21,765 bases of DNA, from positions 1-21,765 of the forward strand of contig JABGQJ010000039.1 of the NCBI GenBank assembly GCA_018648945.1. Direction: 5' to 3'. The position numbers were made by a program, and so were the translations under genes. Positions 1 to 7,200 of this stretch are shown here, in pieces (the first letter of the stretch is position 1; each line of letters starts with the position of its first letter). The DNA comes from Victivallales bacterium. GTDB lineage: Bacteria; Verrucomicrobiota; Lentisphaeria; Oligosphaerales; Lenti-02. The notes under the pieces were generated by a model, which saw nothing but the letters and a program-made list of their open reading frames with translations, did not search any database and was not told where the DNA came from.

Positions 1-545
1 CACAAGGGATCAAGAAACGTACACAGAACACTACCCAGCCCCGGTCTGGACGTCAAGCCAAATGCGCGATAAATAGCCCGTCCCCTTTTTCCTTTTTGCC
101 CTTTTTGCGGTTGCGAATGGGATGTCGCCGGCCCTCGGCCTGCAAGGCCCCTTCGCCTTGCCTGGCGGGGCCGTTCCCCGGGGGCAGTGGCCAGGCTTCG
201 GGATTGCGGCCCTCAGGCCTCCGGCCGCTGGGAGCACGAGAGCAGCGCACGAGGATGCTCCGGTCTGCGCCCGGTCCCCTTCTTTCAGGGCTGTCCGCTG
301 CGTTGCGGCTGCTATCACAATTCGGACACTTACGCCGTCGATGGTGGTAGGGAGAGCATCGTCCATGGCCGGCATCTGGAAAGGGCGGCAGACATGGTCG
401 CGGGGATGCTACTGTCTCAGCATAGCACCCAGGGAACTGACATGCGCCCGGATGGGACTGCGCCGATTGCGGGGGCAGACGGACGCGCCTATGGTTGTGA
501 GGGGGTATCGGTACGTTGACGACAGTACGGAGCAGACCGACGCAA
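1..545. other. Non-coding leader region with no intact gene
   Basis: I find no intact gene before the activase at 546. The open frames here translate to low-complexity Arg/Pro/Gly-rich protein with no recognisable domain on either strand. The stretch contains a pyrimidine-rich tract around 79-108, a very GC-rich segment at about 120-240 with short inverted repeats (for example GCGGCC at 206-211 and GGCCGC at 223-228), and a decayed fragment of the neighbouring activase gene, listed separately. Positions 363-515 resemble nothing I know. If a glycyl-radical enzyme gene accompanies the activase, it must lie outside the window to the left. Confidence 0.6.
250..362 (+). pseudogene. Decayed duplicate of the activase gene start
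   Basis: Positions 262-362 align without gaps, at a constant offset of 338, to 600-700 inside the downstream activase gene. I count about 17 mismatches in 101 bases, roughly 83% identity. The fragment still reads FQGCPLRC in frame, but the iron-sulfur motif CX3CX2C is broken because the codons for Tyr-Cys have become Cys-Tyr. Just upstream, around 254, the GATGGCCCCGG of the intact gene appears as GATGCTCCGG, one base shorter, so the reading frame is shifted. Homology stops near 362, before the rest of the radical SAM barrel. Many differences change amino acids, as expected for a relic under no selection. It is most likely the remnant of a tandem duplication; a diverged regulatory copy is less likely. 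Confidence 0.65.
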
Positions 546-1262
546 ATGGCCAGCGGGTGCATCCACTCCTACGAAACACTGGGCGGCCTTGATGGCCCCG
601 GCCTGCGCACGGTTGTCTTCCTTCAGGGCTGTCCGCTACGTTGCGGTTACTGTCACAATCCGGACACTTGGGCGGTCGGTGGTGGTACGGAGAGCACCGT
701 GGTCGAGGCGATGGCACGAGTTCGGCGCTACCGACCCTATTACGGCAAGGAGGGCGGGGTCACCTTGTCTGGCGGCGAGCCGCTCTGGCAAGCGCCGTTT
801 GTCGCCGAGCTCTGCGCCGCCTGCGCCGCCGAAGGGATTCACACCGTGATCGACACGGCAGGGCACCCGCTCTCGCTCCCGGTCGAGAAGGCCCTCGGCG
901 CATGCGATCTGGTGGTCCTTGACGTCAAGCACGCCGATCCCGGGAAGTTCCGGCAACTCACCGGGGGCGACTGGCGGGGCATGTGCGAGGTGCTGGCCTT
1001 CACCAAGGCCAGGCGCAAACCAACCTGGATTCGCCAAGTCATTGTTCCCGGCTGGAACGACTGCCCCGACGATATCCGGGCTCTCGCCGCGCTGGTGGCC
1101 GACCATCCCAGCCGGGAACGCGTCGAACTGCTGCCGTACCACGGCTTGGGGCATGGCAAGTGGGAGGCGTTGGGACAGGTCTCGCCCTTCGCCGATGTGC
1201 CAGCCATGGCTGCCGAGGACTTGGCGCGCCTGCAGGGACTGCTGACGCAGGCGCTCGCTTGA
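546..1262 (+). CDS. pflA: Pyruvate formate-lyase activating enzyme family (radical SAM glycyl-radical activase)
   Basis: This 238-residue radical SAM protein uses a [4Fe-4S] cluster and S-adenosylmethionine to install the glycyl radical in a pyruvate formate-lyase type enzyme, a cytoplasmic step of anaerobic pyruvate metabolism. The cluster motif CX3CX2C is at Cys29, Cys33 and Cys36 (CPLRCGYC). The family N-terminal signature IHSYE...DGPGLR and the SAM-binding SGGEP (about 75-79) are present. I chose the ATG at 546 because it puts the three cysteines at the same positions as in E. coli PflA and gives the usual length. An upstream TTG at 516 has a GAGGGGG ribosome site and cannot be excluded; it would add 10 residues. 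No glycyl-radical enzyme gene is visible, so the partner is unknown and another glycyl-radical target is possible. It converges with thyX, leaving only 11 bases between the stop codons. Confidence 0.88.
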   Translation: MASGCIHSYETLGGLDGPGLRTVVFLQGCPLRCGYCHNPDTWAVGGGTESTVVEAMARVRRYRPYYGKEGGVTLSGGEPLWQAPFVAELCAACAAEGIHTVIDTAGHPLSLPVEKALGACDLVVLDVKHADPGKFRQLTGGDWRGMCEVLAFTKARRKPTWIRQVIVPGWNDCPDDIRALAALVADHPSRERVELLPYHGLGHGKWEALGQVSPFADVPAMAAEDLARLQGLLTQALA

Positions 1263-1273
1263 GCAGGGCCTGG

Positions 1274-1960
1274 CTACCAGCCGAGGACTTTGGCAAGCTT
1301 GGGGACGTAGGGCTTGACAAGATCCTTGATCGCCGCCGCGTACTGGCGGATCTCCCACTGGGCGTGTTCGCTGTCGCGGAGCTCCAGGAAGCGCAGCAGG
1401 TTGTGTAGATCGACCGTGGCCCAATAGGTGGTCATCAGGTTCTGCGGCAGCACGCCCCGCGCCTGCTCGCGGCAGGCACCCATGTCCAGCAAGCGGTTGT
1501 AGAGGTCCAGCGACGCCTGGTTGTGCGCAGTGATGAGTCCGCGCGCCGTATCCTGATCCAGATCGACCGCGTCCACCGATGCCTGGCGATTGGTTTCGGC
1601 CTGCTCGCGCACCTCGGGCGGCAGGTAGAACTCGAGATCGAGGCTCGTGTAGCGCCGGGATACCTCGTTGTAGGACCAGGTGCGGTGGCGGTGCCACTGG
1701 GAACGGATGAACAGCGGGCAATGCACGATGAAGGTGAAGGAGATGTGCTCCAGCGGGCTGGTGTGCTGGTTCTCGATCAGGTATTTGAGCAGAAGGACAT
1801 CCCGCTCGTCCATGGTCTCGCGGCGTTTGCCGAAGGAGACTCGGGCGGCATTGACGATGGTCGTCTCGTCCCCCATATGGTCCACCAGGCCGACCCATCC
1901 CTGGCCGCCCAGCACGCGGGCATGGGTTGGCGGGGGTTCATTCACGTGTTCTGTGGACAT
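1274..1960 (-). CDS. thyX: FAD-dependent thymidylate synthase
   Basis: ThyX makes dTMP from dUMP with methylenetetrahydrofolate as carbon donor and reduced FAD as reductant, replacing the ThyA route. The family signature RHRxxSxNExSxRY is intact at about residues 91-104 (RHRTWSYNEVSRRY), and the C-terminal substrate-binding part LRFLELR...AQWEIR is present. The length from the ATG at 1960 is 228 residues, normal for the family, and a GAGG lies 8 bases upstream. The frame stays open to a TTG at 2014 preceded by an almost perfect AGGAGGT. However, that sequence is one arm of a strong hairpin, so it may be terminator rather than ribosome site. The gene lies downstream of fabF-acpP on the same strand, separated from acpP by that hairpin. 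Function is confident; the start codon is less so. Confidence 0.93.
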   Translation of the reverse strand: MSTEHVNEPPPTHARVLGGQGWVGLVDHMGDETTIVNAARVSFGKRRETMDERDVLLLKYLIENQHTSPLEHISFTFIVHCPLFIRSQWHRHRTWSYNEVSRRYTSLDLEFYLPPEVREQAETNRQASVDAVDLDQDTARGLITAHNQASLDLYNRLLDMGACREQARGVLPQNLMTTYWATVDLHNLLRFLELRDSEHAQWEIRQYAAAIKDLVKPYVPKLAKVLGW

Positions 1961-1985
1961 GCCTGGGGCCTCGCTATGGGTTCGG

Positions 1986-2032
1986 GCAAGCAAAGGGAGG
2001 AGATCGCCAGCCAAGAGCGGTGACCTCCTCCC
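1986..2032 (-). terminator. Strong hairpin between acpP and thyX (terminator or thyX leader control)
   Basis: On the minus strand GGGAGGAGGTC (2032-2022) pairs with GATCTCCTCCC (2005-1995) as 11 consecutive pairs including one G-U, then a mismatch and two more G-C pairs closing a 10-base loop. TTTGCTT follows the stem. It sits 36 bases past the acpP stop, as an intrinsic terminator would, but the T-tract is weak. The 5' arm contains a consensus Shine-Dalgarno sequence and the loop contains an in-frame TTG for ThyX, so the same element could instead hide a thyX ribosome site. Confidence 0.6.
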
Positions 2033-2067
2033 ATTGGGCGCGCAAGGCGCGGGGATGGGACAGCTGG

Positions 2068-2319
2068 CTACTTGCCGGCCAGCTTCGGGGCCAAGTAGTC
2101 CACGCAGCTATCCAGCGTGGCCAACTGCGGGTAGTCCGCCTCGGGCACTTCCACGCCGTACTTCTTGCGCAGCTCCATCACGATATCCAGGAAGTCCATC
2201 GAGTCCAGCTCCAGCTGGCTGCGCAGTTGCTCGCCGCCGTCGAGATTGGAGCAATCCTCGTCCGGGACGATGTCTTCGATGATCTCGACGATGGCCTGGG
2301 CTACTTCTTCGCGGGTCAT
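2068..2319 (-). CDS. Acyl carrier protein
   Basis: This small acidic 83-residue protein carries growing acyl chains on a 4'-phosphopantetheine arm. The attachment site is Ser40 in LELDSMDFLDIV, matching the DSL/DSM motif at the start of helix II, and the size is typical of stand-alone ACPs. It begins at the ATG at 2319, with AGGAGA about 10 bases upstream. It follows the fabF-like gene by 44 bases in the same direction, so the two are probably co-transcribed and this ACP is likely the partner of that ketosynthase. The order is ketosynthase then ACP, the reverse of the common acpP-fabF order, and no fabD, fabG or fabH is nearby. It may therefore be a second, specialised ACP rather than the housekeeping AcpP, so I give no gene symbol. 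Confidence 0.92.
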   Translation of the reverse strand: MTREEVAQAIVEIIEDIVPDEDCSNLDGGEQLRSQLELDSMDFLDIVMELRKKYGVEVPEADYPQLATLDSCVDYLAPKLAGK

Positions 2320-2363
2320 AGTTGGGGTGTCTCCTGCCTGGTTTTCGGGCGTGACTGCATGGG

Positions 2364-3608
2364 TTAGGGAAGATAGCGGCTGACGATCAGAACGCAGTTG
2401 ATTCCGACCATTCCGAAGGAGTTGTTGAGAATCGTGTCCACCTTGTCGGCCTTCTCTGGCCCGTTGGTCAGCAGCTTCGGCAGCGCGCACTCGGGGTCGA
2501 GGTCGTCGACATTCATGGTGGGGTGGATGATATGGTCGTCGAAGGAGGGCAGATTCCCGGCCAGTTCAAGGGCGCCTGCAGCGCCCATGCAGTGGCCGAT
2601 GAAGCCCTTGGTGTTGTTAATGTACACCCTGTCGATCTCATCGCCGAAAACCGCCTGGAGTGCCCTGCATTCCATGACATCCCCTGCGGGGGTGCCGGTA
2701 GCGTGGGTGTTGACCAGGTCGATGTCGCCGGGGGTGAGTCCTGCCCGCTGGATCGCGCGGAGCATACACTCGGCTTGGCGTTCGGGATTCGGGAGCACCA
2801 TGTCGGTGGCATCGGAGTTGTTGCAGTAGCCGACGATCTCGCCGTAGATCCTGGTGCCCCGGGCGAGCGCGTCATCCAGGCGTTCCAGCGTGAACAGGGC
2901 GCCGCCCTCGGAGACGACGATACCGTTGCGGGCCTTGTCGAAGGGACGGCTTGCCTTGGTGGCGTCCTCGTGGGCGGCCAGCGCGTTCTGGCTGTTGAAG
3001 GCCGCGAAGATGCCGAAGGTGTGGATGCTCTCCGAGACGCCGCCCGCGATGGCCACATCCACCTCGCCCAGCAAGAGCTGTTGAAGACCGTTCACGCAAC
3101 CGAGGTTGCCCGCGGCGCAGGCAGCGCCGACCGTGTAGTGCGGACCGGTGATGCCGAGGTTGATGGTCACCTCCCCAGCGGGGCTGTTGGCCACGGTGCG
3201 CGCATTGTGGTGGTGGCTCCAATACTTGACGTCATAGTCGTACTTGGCCAGTTCGAAGATCTCGTTCTCGGTCTCCACGTTGCCGTGTTCGGTGATCCCC
3301 ACAAACACCCCGATGCGGTTCGGGTCCAGGTTGGCCACGGACAGGCCGGCATCGGCCAGGGCTTCGTTGGCACAGTAGACGGAGATGGAACCAGCTCGGG
3401 TGCCGACCCGAATCTCCTTGCGCTTCTGGTGCCTCCGAGGGTCGTAGTCGCAGACCCCGGCATGCGTATCGCCGAAGTAGCGAATATGGTAGGGCTGCAC
3501 GCCCGATACCCCCGCGAGGAGGTTCGCGCGGAACTCGGCCAGCGAGTTGCCATTGGGGGCAGTGAGGCCGATACCGGTAATGACAACTCGTTGAGATGGA
3601 GCCTTCAT
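2364..3608 (-). CDS. Beta-ketoacyl-ACP synthase, FabF-like, with variant gating loop
   Basis: This 414-residue thiolase-fold condensing enzyme extends acyl chains by decarboxylative condensation with malonyl-ACP in the cytoplasm. The active-site Cys164 (VGAACAAGN), His302 (NTHATGTPAGD), Lys334 and His339 (NNTKGFIGHCMGAAGA) are all present, so it should be catalytic. The length equals that of bacterial FabF. The C-terminal loop that is normally SFGFGGTN reads SFGMVGIN (397-404). The conserved gating Phe is Met and the next Gly is Val, which suggests altered chain-length or substrate control. The ATG at 3608 fits the family N-terminus (RVVITGIGLTAPNG), with only a weak ribosome site. It is followed by an ACP gene and preceded by a candidate promoter in the short divergent region. 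It could be housekeeping FabF or a specialised lipid or polyketide synthase; the loop favours the latter. Confidence 0.9.
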   Translation of the reverse strand: MKAPSQRVVITGIGLTAPNGNSLAEFRANLLAGVSGVQPYHIRYFGDTHAGVCDYDPRRHQKRKEIRVGTRAGSISVYCANEALADAGLSVANLDPNRIGVFVGITEHGNVETENEIFELAKYDYDVKYWSHHHNARTVANSPAGEVTINLGITGPHYTVGAACAAGNLGCVNGLQQLLLGEVDVAIAGGVSESIHTFGIFAAFNSQNALAAHEDATKASRPFDKARNGIVVSEGGALFTLERLDDALARGTRIYGEIVGYCNNSDATDMVLPNPERQAECMLRAIQRAGLTPGDIDLVNTHATGTPAGDVMECRALQAVFGDEIDRVYINNTKGFIGHCMGAAGALELAGNLPSFDDHIIHPTMNVDDLDPECALPKLLTNGPEKADKVDTILNNSFGMVGINCVLIVSRYLP

Positions 3609-3655
3609 GAAGCGCTTTCGTCCCGTGGACCCGCGATTTCATCGAAAAGAGACGT

Positions 3656-3684
3656 ACTATACGCAGACGACAGCAACTAGTGAA
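3656..3684 (-). promoter_or_regulatory. Candidate sigma-70 type promoter for the fabF-acpP unit
   Basis: On the minus strand TTCACT (3684-3679) and TATAGT (3661-3656) are separated by 17 bases. They match the -35 and -10 consensus at four and five of six positions. Transcription would start near 3649, leaving a leader of about 40 bases before the ATG at 3608. This is a pattern match only, and consensus in this phylum may differ. Confidence 0.3.
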
Positions 3685-3695
3685 GTGGACACCGC

Positions 3696-4229
3696 GTGAA
3701 ATTCGCCTCTCACCCTCCGCCAACCGAGCCAATGGCCGCCCCACAGGCACGGATCGTGATCCGCCCTCAGCAGCGGATTCTTGTCCGCAAGATCATGGGG
3801 ATCGTCCTTCTGGTGGTGCTTTTCGCGGTCTTGCCCACGGTTCTCTCGCAACTGACCCGCGCCGATGCGTCCCCTCGGGACTATCTTCCCGGCTTTGCCC
3901 TGCTCTGTGGAATGATGGGGCTTTATCTTGTCCTTATCACCCGCGCGCTCTTTGTGGCGTTGGCGCGGGGGGCCGAGATTTGTGTCCGCGGCGACCATCT
4001 GGAAATTCGACTGGATGGCGACACCCGGCATCTGGTCTGGAGCGATATCCGGCAATTGCGGTTCGGAGACATTCACTTCCGGATCATCACCGGAAAGGAG
4101 GAGCTCTCGATCCCTTTCCTGTCCCCCGACGACCAGAAGCTCCTCTATCGCCTGCACTATCGCCATACGGGCCTCACTCCGGACGAGGGGCGTTTTCTGG
4201 CGGGGCCGAGTCCTCCGCCGCCGCTGTAA
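3696..4229 (+). CDS. Small membrane protein with PH-like cytoplasmic domain, function unknown
   Basis: I cannot assign a family to this 177-residue protein. It has a basic N-terminus (QRILVRK), two hydrophobic segments at about 33-53 and 64-89 that should span the inner membrane as a hairpin, then a soluble tail of about 85 residues. The tail alternates short beta-strand-like stretches (EICVRGDHLEIRL, TRHLVWSDIRQLRF, FRIITGKEELSIPF) and ends in a helix. That pattern resembles bacterial PH-like (bPH/YcxB-type) domains attached to two helices. The start is a GTG at 3696 with a poor ribosome site; an ATG at 3732 is an alternative. It is divergent from fabF by 87 bases. Its last 56 bases overlap the 3' end of the convergent kinase gene, which accounts for the odd Pro-rich C-terminus. 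Confidence 0.65.
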   Translation: MKFASHPPPTEPMAAPQARIVIRPQQRILVRKIMGIVLLVVLFAVLPTVLSQLTRADASPRDYLPGFALLCGMMGLYLVLITRALFVALARGAEICVRGDHLEIRLDGDTRHLVWSDIRQLRFGDIHFRIITGKEELSIPFLSPDDQKLLYRLHYRHTGLTPDEGRFLAGPSPPPPL

Positions 4230-7200
4230 GCTGGGCAAAACGCTCGACCAGTCTGTCCACGGCTGGGAGGTCGTAGTCGCCTGCAGCAGTCGCCAAGCGG
4301 TCGGCGAAGGCCCCCAGCGAGGGTTGCCCGTGGCTTGTGGCGAACTCGCGCAGCTCAGTCAGCAGGTCTTCCAGTTCGGTTGGGTCAAGCGCTTCGCGCA
4401 GTTCGGCCAGCCGCGCGGCAAAGCGTTGGCTCGCGCGGCGTGCGGCGGGCGCGGGCAGGGGAGGGGAATCCAGTTCCTCATCCGCGCCGTTTGGGAGTCT
4501 GGGCTCCAGGTATTGGGAAAGCACGCGCACGAGATTGGCCAGGGACAGGGGTTTGGGCAGGATTTCGTCGAAATCCTCCGTCCGGAACTCCTTCTCCGGC
4601 TCGGCCGACGCGGTGAAGGCCAGGATCGGCAGGGCAGCCCCCCCCGGCAGTTGGCGGAGGCGGGCTGCGACCTCGTCGCCGGCCAGGTCCGGCATGCGCA
4701 GGTCCAGCAACACCAGATCGGGCAGGGCTGCGCCGGCGAGTTCCAGGGCCTCGGCGCCGGAATTTGCGCTGACGGGGGTGGCGTGCATCCGGCGCAGGGC
4801 GGATGCCGCCACCGCCAGGTTCGCTCGGACATCGTCCACCAGCAGCACGGTCATCCCAGGGAACGCTGGCAGAGACTCGCTGCGTTGCTCCCAGGAGCGG
4901 TCTGGCGGCAGGTCGGTGCTGGCCAGTCCCGGGATGTCCACAGTGAACACACTGCCGCGCTCCGGCTCGCTGCTGAGCAGTAGGCTGCCGCCCATCAGCT
5001 GGACCAAGCGATGGCAGAGGGCCAGGCCGAGGCCGCTGCCCGGGAATCGGCGCGCATCCCCTGCGCGAGCTTGCCCGAAGTAGGTGAAGACGTGCTCCTG
5101 CTGCTCTTCGGCAATGCCGATGCCCGTGTCGGTGACGAGCAGCCGGAGACGATATGTGCCAGCTTCCTCGGCTTGGACCTCGGCAGTCAGATCGATGCAG
5201 CCCAGATCGGTGAACTTCACCGCATTGCCCAGGAGGTTCATGAGCACCTGCCGCAGCCGCTCGATGTCGAGGACAAGCGTGGGGGGGGAGCCGAGGACGC
5301 GAGTGCGGAGTTTCAGTCCCTTCGCCTTCGCCTGCTGGACGAAGATGACGTGCATTTCGTCCAGGAGGTCCTGGATCCGGGCGGCGGCGAGCTTGATGGC
5401 CAGCTTGCCTGCCTCCAGCCGCGAGAGATCAAGCACGTCGTTCAGCAGATCCCGCAGGCTCTCGGCGGCAAGCCGAATGGCCTGGGTATAGCTTGCTTCC
5501 TGATCTCCCAGTGGCTCGAGCGCGAGCAGCTCACCATAGCCCATGATGACATTCAGCGGCGTGCGGACCTCATGGCTCATGGTGGACAGGAAGGCGCTCT
5601 TCGCCTGGCTGGCGGCTTCCGCCGCTTCCCGCGCGGCCACGAGATCCTGCTCACGCCGCTCCCGCTCGATCACCGCCCCAGCGGGCGAGGCGAAGACGCC
5701 GAGGATGCGCAGGACCAGTTCCGGCTCCGCGACGGGCGTGGAGAAGCCGGCGCTGAGCAAGGCCAGGGCGCGTCCCTCGGAGTCCAGCAACGGCACCGAC
5801 AGGTAGCTGGCCCAACCATGTGTCGCCACTCCCCCGTGGCGCGCTCCGGCGTCGTCGTCGATGTAGGGCTGTCCCGCAACCAGGCACGCGTGCTCAGCTT
5901 TCGAGAGGTCCCACTCGTTGGGCACCGCATTCCTCCCTTCCTGGCAGCTGGAGAGGTCGCGCATCCGCGTTCCAGTCTCCGTCACGAGACGGGCGACGGA
6001 ACAGAACACGGCTCCGGTGAGTCCGGGAACCAAGTTGGTGAGTCGCTCGTAGAAGTCGCTGCCGGTGAGTCGGCTGAGCCCCGGCACCTGGCGCAGGGCC
6101 TCGTTCAGACGCTCCCGGTCGGTGACGTCCAGGTGGATGCCATAGCGGCGCACGAGCTTCCCCTCGGCGTCGAAATCCTGGTAGACGAACGTCTGCAGGT
6201 ACTTGGTCTTGCCATGCACGAGGACGCGCCCGGTCAAGCGCAAGGCATGGTTCCGGGTGCGGACGCTATCGTCCAGCGCCGCAATGTAGGTGGCGGTATC
6301 ATCGGGGTGGAGGATCGAGCGGACGTGCTCGGCAGTGAAGGCGGCGGGACTGGCCTCCATTATCTCACTGAGGTGCGGGCCGCCGGAGTAGATTCCCGAC
6401 TCCGGGTCGTACTCCCAGAACGCCAGGCGCGCCACCTGCCAGATGTGCTCCAGGCGGCGCTCGTACTCCTTGCGTTCGCTGATGTCGCGGGCGAAGGCGC
6501 ACTTCAGCTCCCGGCCCCCTGTCGTCAGGTGGACCAAATTCACCTCCACGGGATACTCTGTCCCGTCGGCACGCAAGTGTCTTGTGTCGAAGAGGAGGGG
6601 GTCGCCCTCGGTGTTCTGTTCCCATGCGTCATGCCACCAGGTCGCGTCGATGACGGGGTTGACGTCGAAGATCGTGTGTGTGGACAGCGTTTCACTGGTG
6701 AAGCCGTAGCGATGCAGCGCCGTGCGGTTCGCATACGCAAAGCGCCCCTCACTGTCGAGGAAGTAGACCTCGTCGGCCGAATGATCGACCATGAACTGGG
6801 TCTGTTTCAGGCTCTCAAGCGCCGCCAATTCGCTGGTGATGTTCTGGGCCATCCCCAAGGCCAATTCCTCGTCGCCGTCGTTGAACAGGTCGATGTTGAT
6901 CCGCACCGGGTAGCGGCTTCCGTCCCGGCGACGGTGGACGGACTGGATCTGGATTCCCCGCCCCTGGCGGAGCCGCTCGATGTAGATTCTGAACATCCGG
7001 GCGTCGGAGTCGGGATGGATATCGGAGAGCTGACGACCGATCAACTCCTCCGGCACATAGCCTGTCTCCCGGCAGACGGCGGGGTTCACGTGGACCACGG
7101 CCCCCTTCAGATTGACCAGCCAGACCTCCTGGCTTGCCTGGGCCAAGGCGAACTTCGCCCGTTGGAGATCCCGGTCGGCAACCTTGCGTTCCGTGATGTC

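Noticed and set aside
96..592. Several overlapping plus-strand frames in the left 600 bases
   Set aside because: They have no recognisable domain, are Arg/Pro/Ala-rich, and overlap each other. The only conserved piece is the activase fragment, which is broken.
2320..2490. N-terminal extension of the ACP frame
   Set aside because: It would overlap the fabF-like gene and precede the ACP fold with unrelated residues. The ATG at 2319 has a good ribosome site and gives the standard ACP length.
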